Source: Thalassoglobus sp. JC818
Lineage (GTDB): Bacteria; Planctomycetota; Planctomycetia; Planctomycetales; Planctomycetaceae
DNA length: 64,000 nt
Reading direction: 5' to 3'
Assembly (NCBI RefSeq): GCF_040717535.1
Contig: NZ_JBFEFI010000005.1
Span: 463,987 to 527,986 of the forward strand
Below the pieces are notes generated by a model. It was not told where the DNA came from. It saw only the letters and a program-made list of their open reading frames with translations, and did no database searches. The translations under genes and the position numbers were made by a program. This document shows, in pieces, positions 53,491 to 62,647 of the stretch. How positions within the stretch are numbered: position 1 is the stretch's first letter; each line of letters opens with the position of its first letter.

Positions 53491-53525
53491 GGGTGCCATG
53501 CCCACGCGAGCGAGGGCACCCAGGC
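53487..53525. repeat. Second palindromic element, hairpin copy at RAYT breakpoint
   Basis: GCCTGGGTGCC and GGCACCCAGGC form a perfect 11-bp inverted repeat around ATGCCCACGCGAGCGAG. This is the same family as 50518, 50671 and 54612, and here it sits exactly at the break in the RAYT remnant. Confidence 0.85.
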
Positions 53526-53610
53526 TAACTTTTCCTCTCTCAACTCCACCTACGAAAGCGACTCTCACACGCACAATTCACCACACCTATCTCCCGAATA
53601 TTATTCTGTG

Positions 53611-53898
53611 ATGATTCCAAGAGGCATTACCATGGCAGACGTAGGTGGAAAATTGATCTTCCTTTCGTGGCTGCTTCTCGGCGTGTTCGCAGCTTACTCT
53701 TGCTTCTGCCGAGGTCAAAAACGCGGAAGAGTCCTTCTGGTACTTTGGCTAGCCGTTGGACTCATGGGAGTGTATGCCATCGTTGTTGGAGAAACGATTC
53801 GCGAACACCATCGACAACAACAGATGAGGCAGTCTTTTAAAAGGATCATGACTGAAGTGAGTAATCCAACTGACAGCCTACTTGACAAAGGGCTCTAA
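53611..53898 (+). CDS. Small two-segment membrane protein
   Basis: A 95-residue protein with two hydrophobic segments (LIFLSWLLLGVFAAYSCF and VLLVLWLAVGLMGVYAIVVG) and a charged helical C-terminus (REHHRQQQMRQSFKRIM). No family is recognised. It lies in the accessory island after a RAYT remnant, in the position where the two other cassettes carry immunity genes, but no toxin tip is visible before it. It might be a membrane-type immunity protein left over from a third cassette; this is a guess. The GTG at 53608 and an ATG at 53632 are alternative starts. Confidence 0.5.
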   Translation: MIPRGITMADVGGKLIFLSWLLLGVFAAYSCFCRGQKRGRVLLVLWLAVGLMGVYAIVVGETIREHHRQQQMRQSFKRIMTEVSNPTDSLLDKGL

Positions 53899-53937
53899 CC
53901 ATTGTCGAAACTATACATATCTGCTGTATGGAGGTGA

Positions 53938-54390
53938 TTGTGGATCGCGGGGTCGATTTCGAAGTGCGAATTCAACGCAGGGCATTCGTCGGGACTTTTT
54001 TTGGGTTGCGTCGTCTTTTTAGTCCTGCTGTATGTGAATCGCGAAAACATGAGTTCGCTTGGCATGGATGAACAACTTCTGATCGCGTTGTTGCTGGGCA
54101 TCGTAACATTGGGACTTGGTACGCTACTGCTCTTGAGGCCTGTTGTGATTTCACTCCGGGACGATATCGTCAGATTTCGAAAATCGCTATTGCATCCACG
54201 TTTTGTTGTGTGCTCATCGAAAGACATCGTCGGTGTTGAAGTCGATTGGCTGCAAAACACATCACGGTGCGATGTCATCTTAAGTACGGCGACGATCAAG
54301 CATCGAGTCTCAGTACTCTACGCTGAAATGAATCCGTACGAGATTAAAGACTTACTGATTCGCAACGGTGTCGGAGGTCTTAAGAAATGA
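53938..54390 (+). CDS. Membrane protein with PH-like domain
   Basis: About 150 residues with two membrane segments (FLGCVVFLVLLYV and LLIALLLGIVTLGLGTLLLL), then a soluble beta domain (VVISLRDDIVRFRKSLLHPRFVVCSSKDIVGVEVDW) that resembles bacterial PH-like domains (bPH_2). The frame opens after a TGA at 53935, so the start is a TTG at 53938 or an inner codon; GGAGG sits at 53930. No close family is recognised. It is on the same strand as the preceding small membrane gene and 40 bases away, so the two may form a pair. Its place just before the right direct repeat puts it inside the island. Confidence 0.5.
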   Translation: MWIAGSISKCEFNAGHSSGLFLGCVVFLVLLYVNRENMSSLGMDEQLLIALLLGIVTLGLGTLLLLRPVVISLRDDIVRFRKSLLHPRFVVCSSKDIVGVEVDWLQNTSRCDVILSTATIKHRVSVLYAEMNPYEIKDLLIRNGVGGLKK

Positions 54391-54478
54391 GGTCGAGGAA
54401 CTATCTGTCGAAGACTTAGCTGCGTGGTCTGGCCGACGTCGGCTGGGCGCCAAAGACACAAGATGTCTTTAACATGTG

Positions 54479-54644
<166 letters not shown>

Positions 54645-54672
54645 CCGTTGTCGGCCGGGCCATCCTGCGCGC

Positions 54673-55542
54673 TTACCCGGCGGGGCGAACCAATTTGAGA
54701 GGTCGTTGACGTTTCCTTACATAGCTGAGGAAGCTGAAACTTCCTAACCCGATCAATGCGAAAGACGATGGTTCCGGGACAACCTTGGATTGAAATCGAT
54801 TGTTCACGATACCAGCATCAATGGAGTCAACCGAATAGACTTCTGATGCATTCGGTCCCTGAATCGTGAAAACGTCTCCAAATCTCGTCAGGTTGAACGT
54901 GCTGCCAAAGTCAATCGTCGAACGTGTCAGGTCATATCCTTGACTTGTCGTCAACGAAAAGAACATGGTGACGGGAACGTTGACCGGGACTTGGATCGCA
55001 CCGGTTGAAACTGACTGGACGTTTCCACTCGCAGAAAAGCCACTAAGCATTCCATCGCGGAGCACAGGTGGATTGGATGGGTTAAGGCTTTCCGAATATG
55101 TTCCGCGTGAAAAAGTGAACTGGCTTCCAGCGTCGACTTGAATGCTTGAGGTGAGGGACTGTCCGGGATCGATCGTCCCACTCAAATCGAGATTCATAAT
55201 AACGTCGACGGGCGAGCTGCCCGTTGAACTGAAAATTGTGTCAAATTGGAATTTTGCTGTCACCTCCTGCCGTTGAGGTGCGTAGAGCCCATTATTGTAA
55301 GTCTCCGCGTGGATTCCGATTGAACCCTGGTTGACATTCACTTGAACTTCGCCGTGGTTTCTTTCTCGAAAATCAGTGAAGCCCGCGAATTCATAGTTGA
55401 TTGGAGTGCTTCTGGGGCCGATAACGTCGATCGGGCCAGTTGTTGCATAGGCATCAGAATTGTGGACCATCGAGTATTGGACACCCGCTTCGACATGGCG
55501 AGACAAGGTGGCGACGACGAATAAAGCAACTGCAGTTTTCAT
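54673..55542 (-). CDS. PEP-CTERM secreted protein
   Basis: A 289-residue exported protein. Signal peptide: residues 1-19 (MKTAVALFVVATLSRHVEA). The body is beta-rich with Ser, Thr and Asn (INYEFAGFTDFRERNHGE, TYSESLNPSNPPVLRDGML). The C-terminus has the PEP-CTERM sorting signal: VVPEPSSFALIGLGSFSFLSY followed by RKRQRP. Exosortase cleaves this signal and moves such proteins to the surface or exopolysaccharide; no exosortase gene is in the window. The basic tail after the hydrophobic segment is longer than usual (KLVRPAG) and runs close to the right direct repeat, so the original stop may have been changed by the insertion. The function of the body is unknown. Confidence 0.85.
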   Translation of the reverse strand: MKTAVALFVVATLSRHVEAGVQYSMVHNSDAYATTGPIDVIGPRSTPINYEFAGFTDFRERNHGEVQVNVNQGSIGIHAETYNNGLYAPQRQEVTAKFQFDTIFSSTGSSPVDVIMNLDLSGTIDPGQSLTSSIQVDAGSQFTFSRGTYSESLNPSNPPVLRDGMLSGFSASGNVQSVSTGAIQVPVNVPVTMFFSLTTSQGYDLTRSTIDFGSTFNLTRFGDVFTIQGPNASEVYSVDSIDAGIVNNRFQSKVVPEPSSFALIGLGSFSFLSYVRKRQRPLKLVRPAG

Positions 55543-55970
55543 TTGAGCCCTCTTCGAGATTCTCTGAATTCGAGTTCAACTGAGAGAAACGTCCAGAGTG
55601 AATTGGTGGTGAGACACTTGCCCATTGTTTCAGGTCTCTTTCGAGAATAACGAGTGCTTCAGTGCTGCCGCATCAACGAAATCGAAATTTTATCCTTTCA
55701 TGATCAGATTCATGAAATCCCGTTCGCTAGGTACCCCGGGCGAGATCGGCTGGGTTGCGTAGCAACAAGATGCTTCACCGTCCGGTTTCTAACCCTATCC
55801 GATGACGATATCATCATCCGTTTCCAGTCCCGGTGGCCATTTGAACGGAACAACAACTTTTCGTGGCTGTAAATACCTGCCGGGGCGCTATGCTGATCGG
55901 CACTCGACCTATCTCTTAACTGCCACATATTCCCACCCAATCCAAACAATACAATGACAGTCGGCCGCAT
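55543..55970. other. Divergent intergenic region, nothing recognised
   Basis: About 430 bases between the PEP-CTERM gene and the DUF1559-like gene. It should hold both promoters. A 72-codon frame (55654-55872) has no coding features. Confidence 0.4.
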
Positions 55971-56666
55971 ATGATATCGTCGATCCGAAAGAATTGGTTC
56001 ATGGCGATCTTTGTCAGCGGACTGGCTCTCTTCATGTGTGTATTGATCGCAGATTCTCTCGCGAAAGTTCGGCAATCGCTGCTTCTTAAACAGACTCACA
56101 ATGACCTGAAGTGGATCGTGGCGGCGCTACACGACTACTACAAGGCTCACGGGAGCTTTCCGCCTGTGGTCGTGCGGGACGAAAATGGCTCTCCGATTCA
56201 CTCTTGGCGTTCAATAATTCAGGACCACTTTAAGAACATCGTGGAGACCGATGATCGGTTTAACGCTTACGATTTGACTCAACCTTGGAACAGCCCAGTC
56301 AACGTAGAGTCAGGTTCTCAACATCGATTCGGGTCCCACCCTTATCGGATTCTGGCAGTCGTCGGACCGCATGCTGCCTGGAACCCTGTAGAAGAAAGAT
56401 CGATTTCGGACTTCGCAGATGGAGCACACGAGACACTTTTACTGATCGCTGTCCGAAACTCTGATTGCGCCTGGCACGAACCTGTCGACGCCGTGGTCAC
56501 GGATTCAGGCACTCTGGAGCTCAAGAACGAACAACTGGATCTCTCATCAGATGTGTTTCTCGTCATGGCAGATGGGAGTGTGCGTTATGCAGCAAACGGA
56601 CTGCCTGCCGAAACACTCGCTACTCTTCTCACGATCGATGCTGGCGACACTGTTAACGATTGGTAG
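55971..56666 (+). CDS. Membrane-anchored DUF1559-like protein
   Basis: A 231-residue protein with one N-terminal membrane segment (FMAIFVSGLALFMCVLIAD) and a DUF1559-type body: HNDLKWIVAALHDYYKAHGSFPPV, LTQPWNSPVN, PYRILAVVGPHAAW, TLLLIAVRNSDCAWHEP and VFLVMADGSVRYA. Most DUF1559 proteins have a type IV pilin-type methylation signal (GFTLIE); this one has none, so it should stay in the membrane as an anchored protein. The body is otherwise like the shorter DUF1559 members that planctomycetes have in large numbers. The function is unknown. The gene stands alone. Confidence 0.8.
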   Translation: MISSIRKNWFMAIFVSGLALFMCVLIADSLAKVRQSLLLKQTHNDLKWIVAALHDYYKAHGSFPPVVVRDENGSPIHSWRSIIQDHFKNIVETDDRFNAYDLTQPWNSPVNVESGSQHRFGSHPYRILAVVGPHAAWNPVEERSISDFADGAHETLLLIAVRNSDCAWHEPVDAVVTDSGTLELKNEQLDLSSDVFLVMADGSVRYAANGLPAETLATLLTIDAGDTVNDW

Positions 56667-56673
56667 CTGAGAG

Positions 56674-56711
56674 AACGCATCCTAACGACATGAAGCGGGA
56701 AACAAATCGGC
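56674..56711 (+). repeat. 38-bp repeat left of the YcaQ-like gene
   Basis: AACGCATCCTAACGACATGA followed by AGCGGGAAACAAATCGGC. It matches 57955-57992 in the same orientation with four differences. The two flank the broken YcaQ-like gene as direct repeats. Confidence 0.75.
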
Positions 56712-56796
56712 CAGGGTGCTCTGAAGAGAGCGTCAAGTTGGCAGTAACTTTCTTGAACACTGTTCGCGAAAGTTAATTCAGTCGAGAATTGTCGAT

Positions 56797-57887
56797 TCAA
56801 TAAGTCAGTTCCCAAGCCCCACCCCGCAAGCCTAAAAAACGAGCCATTGAGTCTGCCTCCTCCTCAGCAAGCAGACGAAACGCCTTCACCCGTGGTTTCT
56901 TCTCCGCGTATCCGAATTGGATTTTCAAGCATTGATCTTGAACTTTCGCATTCGCCCAACCAATTATCTTGTCACACCAAAGGACTGGCATCGCATAGTA
57001 TCCTCTCTCTCTTTTTGCCTCCGGAACATAGGCTTCGAAACGATAATTCCATTCCCAAAGTTGCACAAAACGGTCTCGGTCACGCACCAGCGGGTCAAAG
57101 GGCGCGAGGAACCGGACACGCTCCGGCACCTCCGCCGACAACCAGTCGTTCCGTGTCCAAAGATACGTGACACCAGCCACTTCGACTTCCGCTAACTCTC
57201 CAGACTCAACCAAGGATTCAACAGCTGACCATCGGTCACCCCGGGTGGGCAATAGATGATTCTGGTGCCGTAACTCCGAGATCAAAAAACGTTTCGTGGT
57301 CGGGCCAAACACACGAGCCGTTGTGAGAGCAAGTTGGCGGTACCGCTTCTCGGGGGCCTTAATGGGTTCATTAGAATCCTCGGGGACCTGATAGACACGA
57401 ATTCCTTTCTCGCGTCGGCTCACCCGCAAGTATCCATGATGATGAAGCTTCTCAAAATCCGCTTCGTTTCCTGAGAGCGACCGCCCCAGTAGTTCTTGAC
57501 CGACTTTTGACCAAATCTTTCGACCAATTCACGAGGATGGACTTCACCCAGTTCAGCCACCGCTTCAAGGACCTCATGCTCTCGCTGTTCCAAATCAGCA
57601 AGCGGACGAAAACGAAGGTTTCGCCATACTTCTGGCGTCATAAATCCATAAGCGAAGAGGTAGCCTTCCTCGGCTTTCAGACGCGGAAACTTCTCCTCCA
57701 AGTCGCCCGCAAAATACCCGGCAACACGTTGCCGAAGGACCAGATCTTGCGCTCTGGCCGGTGACCGAATCGGATCTGCCTGCACAAACTGCATGCCTCT
57801 GATCGCTGCGGACAAGTTTGAGTAATCCGGAAAGATTCCAGCAACGATGCGTTTTCGAAATTCACTCAGCTTCAGTTGTTCAGTCAT
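56797..57887 (-). pseudogene. YcaQ/AlkX-like DNA glycosylase, broken by a frameshift
   Basis: Two overlapping minus-strand frames (57420-57887 and 56797-57429) are the halves of one winged-helix DNA glycosylase of the YcaQ family, which opens interstrand crosslinks. The first half has LSEFRKRIVAG and the active-site Gln-x-Asp (QFVQADPIRSPARAQDLVL), then KSVKNYWGGRSQETKRIL. At this point the frame runs out. Adding one G next to base 57453 restores ILEKLHHHGYLRVSRREKG and joins the second half, which has VRFLAPFDPLVRDRDR and WGWANAK-type motifs to the end. The intact protein would be about 363 residues, near normal. It could be a sequencing error or a true loss. It is flanked by 38-bp direct repeats. 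Confidence 0.88.
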
Positions 57888-57954
57888 TCCCGAGTAGTAG
57901 CAGATCTTGCGATCCCTGTCTCTCCTTGGCCGGGTGCAATACCCTCGCTGAGGT

Positions 57955-57992
57955 AACGCATCCTAACAACATCAACCGGGAAGCAAATCGGC
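57955..57992 (+). repeat. 38-bp repeat right of the YcaQ-like gene
   Basis: AACGCATCCTAACAACATCA followed by ACCGGGAAGCAAATCGGC, 34 of 38 positions equal to 56674-56711. Confidence 0.75.
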
Positions 57993-58111
57993 GGCGTCGG
58001 GGATTTGGCAAAGCAGCAGCCTCTTCGTTTGTACGGTCACAGGAAATTGCATTCTCTTTGATCTGACTTCAAACACTGATCGTTGTCAGTGACACCGTTC
58101 AGGAGTTCCCG

Positions 58112-58564
58112 ATGCAAGACACTGAATCCCCTTACGACCCGTTCTTGCCGCTGCAATCGATTTCGCGACCGAAGTCGTCAGACGAAGAGTACGTCGCCAA
58201 GATTGCGAAGTCTCTTCAATTTTGGGACCGATGACGTTGGTGCGCAGTTTTGTTCTATGTTGCATTTCTCGGGGCTGTCATCTGGCTCGGATTTCAGGCT
58301 CTCGCTGTCGTGCGGTTCATTCACGACATGTTGGGCAACCCGAATCCAAATGCGTTGCCTGAAGAGATTGTCGCTGTTGGAGTCATTCTGGGCCTCAACG
58401 TCGGCTTCTTCTTTCACTCATCACTGATGGGGTTAGCCAGTGCACTCACTGGGTTTCGCAGCGAACGACTGCTTGTACAATACTTCAATCGACTTCAAAC
58501 GAGTGCAGAAGATCCGAGCGATCAAGGCAGCTTCGCAAACGAAAGCTGCAGCGACACACGGTAG
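58112..58564 (+). pseudogene. Small membrane protein interrupted by an in-frame TGA
   Basis: From the ATG at 58112 the frame reads MQDTESPYDPFLPLQSISRP ... KSLQFWDR and stops at TGA 58232-58234. The same frame continues without a break: RWCAVLFYVAFLGAVIWLGF, a charged loop, VGVILGLNVGFFFHSSLMG, and a polar tail to 58564. One change (for example CGA to TGA) would explain it. The intact product would be 150 residues with two membrane segments. No family is recognised. A start at the inner TTG (58250) could still make the membrane part. It is followed by the sulfatase gene 22 bases on. Confidence 0.7.
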
Positions 58565-58585
58565 CAGACAATTCAGGAGTTTTCG

Positions 58586-60127
58586 TTGTTCTCAAACATC
58601 ATGAACACCTTGATGATCGCCGCAACGACGAGCGATCGAATGAAGCAACTCGCACTTGCCGTGCTCTTCAGCCTCAGTTTTCCGCTCGTCAATGGCTCAC
58701 TGTGCGCACAGGTCGAATCAAAATCGAACTTGGGTAAGCCGAATGTTCTCTTCATTGCCATCGACGACCTAAGAACGTCTCTCGGATGCTATGGCGATCC
58801 GCTGGCTCAGTCACTCAATATCGATCAGTTCGCCCAGACAGCCCGGCTATTCAATCGTGCCTATGTGCAACAAGCTGTGTGCGGGCCATCGCGAACCTCG
58901 CTTCTCACCGGATTATTGCCTGATCACACACAGGTCTGGCACAATCGCAATCTATTTCGGGAGACGCATCCCAATCACGTGACGCTTCCACAACTCTTTA
59001 AGCAGAACGGCTATCGGACGCTTGCCTTCGGAAAAATCTTCAGTGGCAACCAAAAAGAACTCGACCCGGTTTCATGGTCCGAACCTGAACTTCTGAATCA
59101 GAAGGGTTGGAAGAAACACTTACTGCCGGAGAACCAAAGCGGAGAAAAGAAACAAGCAGCTTATGAAGCCCCGGATGTCGCGGATGATGCTTACCCCGAT
59201 GGCAAAATCGCAAATTTAGCTGTCGAGACGCTAGAGAATCTGAAACAAGCAGAGCAGCCATTCTTTCTGGCGGTGGGATTCTATAAGCCGCACCTGCCAT
59301 TCAATGCCCCGAAGAAATACTGGGACCTGCACGAGGCCACGAATTTCGACCTTCCGGAAAGCGTTACTGAACCGACCAAGGCGTCGCCCGAACTCGCTTT
59401 GCACACCCACCGCGAACTCGGAGGCTACAAAGCGATCCCCAAAGACGAACAGCTCAATCGACAGCAGACACGACGACTGCGACATGGCTACTACGCATGC
59501 GTCAGCTACACTGATACTCAGGTCGGAAAAGTGTTGAAAGCTTTAGAGCGGCTCAAGCTGGACGAGAATACAATCGTTGTCATCTGGGGAGATCACGGAT
59601 TCTCTCTTGGTGAAACGAATCGTTGGTGCAAGGCGACGAACTTTGAGCTCGACACACGCGTGCCGTTGCTCATCCGGGTTCCGAATCTCAATCAACCGGG
59701 AGTCGCCACGGACTCACTCGTGGAGACTGTCGATCTCTATCCCACGCTCGCTTCCATGGCGGGACTGACGACTCCGGAGAATCTCGATGGCCGCAGTTTC
59801 GTCCCGATCCTCGAAGACCCCAAAGCACCGGGACGAGATGTCGTGATGAGTCAATTCAATCGTCCCTGGGAGAGCACAACTCCTGAGGTGATGGGCTATT
59901 CGATTCGCACGAAGAACGCTCGCTACACCCGATGGATCAATTGGCAATCCCGGGAAACCGTCGCTGAAGAACTCTATGACTATTCTGCTCCCGATAGTGC
60001 CCAGATGCATGCAGGACTTTTGATCGAACGGCAAAACTTTTCAAGCAGCCAACCCCGACTGCTCAAGCAACTCAGCGATCAAATGGACGCAGTACTCGCA
60101 TCCCGCCTGAAGCTGCAGAGCAACTGA
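58586..60127 (+). CDS. Iduronate-2-sulfatase-like secreted sulfatase
   Basis: A 513-residue type I sulfatase. Export signal: MKQLALAVLFSLSFPLVNGS (if the ATG at 58640 is the start, cleavage near CAQ). The TTG at 58586 has AGGAG six bases upstream and is kept as the start here. Core motifs: NVLFIAIDDLRTSLGCYGDP, the formylglycine motif CGPSRTSLLTGLLPD, GKIFSGN, FLAVGFYKPHLPFNAP (iduronate-sulfatase type), VVIWGDHGFSLGETNRWCK and VPLLIRVPN. The form CGPSR and FYKPHLPF are typical of iduronate-2-sulfatase-like enzymes. It needs a formylglycine-generating enzyme not seen here. The target glycan is unknown. Confidence 0.92.
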   Translation: MFSNIMNTLMIAATTSDRMKQLALAVLFSLSFPLVNGSLCAQVESKSNLGKPNVLFIAIDDLRTSLGCYGDPLAQSLNIDQFAQTARLFNRAYVQQAVCGPSRTSLLTGLLPDHTQVWHNRNLFRETHPNHVTLPQLFKQNGYRTLAFGKIFSGNQKELDPVSWSEPELLNQKGWKKHLLPENQSGEKKQAAYEAPDVADDAYPDGKIANLAVETLENLKQAEQPFFLAVGFYKPHLPFNAPKKYWDLHEATNFDLPESVTEPTKASPELALHTHRELGGYKAIPKDEQLNRQQTRRLRHGYYACVSYTDTQVGKVLKALERLKLDENTIVVIWGDHGFSLGETNRWCKATNFELDTRVPLLIRVPNLNQPGVATDSLVETVDLYPTLASMAGLTTPENLDGRSFVPILEDPKAPGRDVVMSQFNRPWESTTPEVMGYSIRTKNARYTRWINWQSRETVAEELYDYSAPDSAQMHAGLLIERQNFSSSQPRLLKQLSDQMDAVLASRLKLQSN

Positions 60128-60817
60128 CGATTCGCTACCGATCGACTCCCCAAAATTCGCTCAGAATGCAGGGAAAATCGCGAGTCGAAAATTCTTTCAA
60201 AACTGTCGGGAATTTTCGGAACCTGCGAAACACGCGCGGGTTCAATAGCCGAATCCGAGGAGTATACTCCTCGCCCACCTTCCACCACTGAGGACTGAAA
60301 GAGAACTGCGCTAAGAACCGACTCGTCGCCAACAAATGCATTCCGACTGATGCGATGCCCGCTCGGGCCAACATGCTGCATAGCGAGGAAGGGTGTGAGA
60401 ACTGCTGATGACATCGCGTTCAGAGAAGCCAGCCGGAACTGCCAAACTATCTCCATCAACAACAAATGAGACCGTGATTCGGTTCGGGTGGGATGCAAAG
60501 TCTGCCTTGAATTGATTTCGACGCTGCGCTGCCTGAAGGACCAGAATCAGTTCTGCCTGGCCGCGTGGAGGACATCGCTGCGCACGCATCTAAATTACTC
60601 GATATAAGCTGCGCACAACTGCCTGACTTTAGACGACAGTTTCCCTGAGAACCGTCTTCAACATTAGCGAATCCAAACTGGCGCGCAAGATTTTGAATAA
60701 CCGATTTGTGTTAAAAGTGTTTCAATTTCCGCCGGCAATCTGCTGTGACAATTGAGTAACACTCTATTCGTCATCCTTTAAATCTTTCATCTTAATTTTG
60801 GACAGTGAGAGACGTAC
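60128..60817. other. Long intergenic region, possible remnant on the minus strand
   Basis: About 690 bases. A 92-codon minus-strand frame (60311-60589) has coding-like codon use in its first half (NQFKADFASHPNRITVSFVV) but no family, no ribosome site and a disordered end, so it might be a decayed gene. The rest should contain the promoter of the DUF1559 gene. GAGAG lies before its ATG. Confidence 0.4.
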
Positions 60818-61870
60818 ATGGTCAACAGAAAAATGCGTGGATTCACGCTCATCGAGCTTCTCGTCGTGATTGCGATCATCGCAATCTTAATCGCTTTGTT
60901 GCTGCCTGCCGTTCAACAGGCGCGCGAAGCTGCCCGGCGTACTCAGTGCAAGAACAATCTCAAACAGATTGGATTGGCTTTGCACAACTACAACGAAGTT
61001 TACAACACGTTCCCGCTCGTTCACTTCCGTTCGACTCAGAGCAGCGCTCCGATGACAGCTCTGGCAAACATCAACAATGTCGAATGCTGGGGATGGAACA
61101 TCATGATCCTCCCTTACATCGAGCAGACCGGTATCTACAATCAGCTCGATCCGGGGACTTATCGCCTGTACGATGTTTTCGCACTTCAGAATCCAGCACT
61201 CTCAACGAGGGAACTCGTGAGCAAAGCTCTGACCACAACAATCCCCGCGTTTCTTTGCCCTTCGGATTCCAATTCCGGCGTCGTCGAAACAGATCGTCAC
61301 TACGGTGATGGAGTGGGAGCACAAGCAGGCGGATTCGACAACACGATGCGACCAGCAGTCTCGAACTACGTCGCCAATCGCGGTGTTCGTAACAACCCTC
61401 AGCTGACTCTCGACAGCTACGGAGCAATGAGCGAAACCGTCCCGACCCGGATGCGAGATTTCACAGACGGCACCTCGAACACCATCATGGTGGGAGAGCG
61501 CGAAACCCCAATCGCTCGCGCTGGCTCGTGGGTAGGCGTTCGTAACCCGAACGGAAACGGTGTTCGCGGGATGTCCACCGTCTCAGCACACACACAAGTC
61601 GCTCAGAACATGTCGACGACGATCCGCCCATGGAACGACACAAAGGGTGTCGGCCAAGGATTCTCTAGCGCACACGTGGGCATCGCCCAATACGTCCTCG
61701 CCGACGGATCAGTTCGCACGATCAGCGACAACATTGATTACGTCGACGTTGGCCCTGCCGGGTTCAACATCTGGGACGCTTTCAGCCCAGGTGACCCTAA
61801 CTACTCTTACTACGGGACATTTAACAAGCTGGCACGTCGAAACGACGGATTCCCAATCGGCGAATTCTAA
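60818..61870 (+). CDS. DUF1559 pseudopilin-like secreted protein
   Basis: A 350-residue planctomycete DUF1559 protein. The N-terminus has a type IV prepilin signal: [20 protein letters not shown], with cleavage before the Phe and methylation expected, so it should be processed by a PilD-type peptidase and enter a pseudopilus-like structure. The body has the standard DUF1559 blocks: [91 protein letters not shown] and a C-terminal [15 protein letters not shown]. It is transcribed with, or just before, a small lipoprotein gene, the usual partner in planctomycetes, although a hairpin lies between them. Confidence 0.95.
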   Translation: MVNRKMRGFTLIELLVVIAIIAILIALLLPAVQQAREAARRTQCKNNLKQIGLALHNYNEVYNTFPLVHFRSTQSSAPMTALANINNVECWGWNIMILPYIEQTGIYNQLDPGTYRLYDVFALQNPALSTRELVSKALTTTIPAFLCPSDSNSGVVETDRHYGDGVGAQAGGFDNTMRPAVSNYVANRGVRNNPQLTLDSYGAMSETVPTRMRDFTDGTSNTIMVGERETPIARAGSWVGVRNPNGNGVRGMSTVSAHTQVAQNMSTTIRPWNDTKGVGQGFSSAHVGIAQYVLADGSVRTISDNIDYVDVGPAGFNIWDAFSPGDPNYSYYGTFNKLARRNDGFPIGEF

Positions 61871-61909
61871 GCCACTTGTAAACTTCTGTAAGTGTTCTTA
61901 AACAGCCTT

Positions 61910-61944
61910 CGAACCCAGCATCACACTTGCTGGGTTCGTGGTGT
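61910..61944 (+). terminator. Hairpin between DUF1559 and lipoprotein genes
   Basis: CGAACCCAGCA and TGCTGGGTTCG form a perfect 11-bp stem with a seven-base loop, followed by TGGTGTTTTC. It can end the DUF1559 transcript or reduce read-through into the lipoprotein gene. Confidence 0.8.
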
Positions 61945-61984
61945 TTTCTACCGACCTTTTCTATCTACACCATTCGAGATTGCA

Positions 61985-62425
61985 ATGAATATGATTTCAA
62001 AGAGTGCAACAGCGGGCATTCTTTTGTTGGCACTAAGTCTTACTGGATGCGGCAAGTCAGACCTTCCCGATATCGGAAGAGTCAGCGGAACGGTCACGCA
62101 AGATGGGAAGCCAGTGGCCGATGCGGTTCTCACCTTCCAACCAGAAGGAGCACGTCCATCATACGCTCGCACAGACGAAGACGGATACTACGAAGTGGAA
62201 TACACCAAGGGTGTGCTGGGAGCGACTATCGGAAATCACCGCGTGTCGATCAGCAAGTTGCAAAGCAGCGGTGAACAGGGAGGCTATGGCGCCGGTGCTT
62301 CAAAAGAAACCCTGCCAGCCAAGTACAACCTTCGAACCACTCTCAGCTACGACGTAAAACCAGGCAAGAATAAAGCCGACTTTAACCTGGATTCAGAAGG
62401 CGAAGTCATCCAGGTCCGCAACTAG
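61985..62425 (+). CDS. Small lipoprotein with transthyretin-like (carboxypeptidase regulatory) domain
   Basis: A 146-residue lipoprotein. The ATG at 61985 gives a lipoprotein signal (ATAGILLLALSLTGCGKSD, lipobox LTGC with Cys near residue 20). The mature part is a single beta-sandwich of the carboxypeptidase regulatory/transthyretin-like type: VSGTVTQDGKPVADAVLTF, YARTDEDGYYEVEYTKG and HRVSISKLQ. This pattern follows DUF1559 genes in many planctomycetes. It probably sits in the outer or inner membrane facing the periplasm, and binds a partner. Its role is unknown. A frame to 61892 exists but has no signal before 61985. Confidence 0.9.
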   Translation: MNMISKSATAGILLLALSLTGCGKSDLPDIGRVSGTVTQDGKPVADAVLTFQPEGARPSYARTDEDGYYEVEYTKGVLGATIGNHRVSISKLQSSGEQGGYGAGASKETLPAKYNLRTTLSYDVKPGKNKADFNLDSEGEVIQVRN

Positions 62426-62466
62426 CAGGCCCACGCGTCTCGCTGTGACAGTTTGAATTGAACAAT

Positions 62467-62505
62467 CACCCAATGCCGTGCATCCAAAAGCCATGGCATT
62501 GGGTG
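62467..62505. repeat. 11-bp inverted repeat after the lipoprotein gene
   Basis: CACCCAATGCC and GGCATTGGGTG with a 17-base loop, 41 bases after the lipoprotein stop. It has no T tract on the plus strand, so it may be a weak terminator or a protein site. Confidence 0.5.
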
Positions 62506-62647
62506 AAACTGCATCTGGTGGCAACTTCTGAGCTGAAGATCAACCCCGATTCGACCATTGTTGCACAGCTCATCCGCCGACCAATCCACGGCCCTCAGCA
62601 CGAAGAGCTATCAACATCAAACTTCCGACGGCAATGGATTTATAGCC

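Noticed and set aside
53280..53549. An 89-codon minus-strand frame over the RAYT 5' remnant, similar to one at 51583-51891
   Set aside because: Both are antisense to duplicated RAYT sequence, so their similarity reflects the repeat and not a protein family.
58232..58234. TGA as a selenocysteine codon in the small membrane protein
   Set aside because: No SECIS-like hairpin is evident after it, and the context (WDR-stop-RW) fits an Arg codon changed to stop.
60311..60589. A 92-codon minus-strand frame with partly coding-like codons
   Set aside because: No start context, no family and a disordered second half. It might be a gene remnant, but the evidence is too weak to list.
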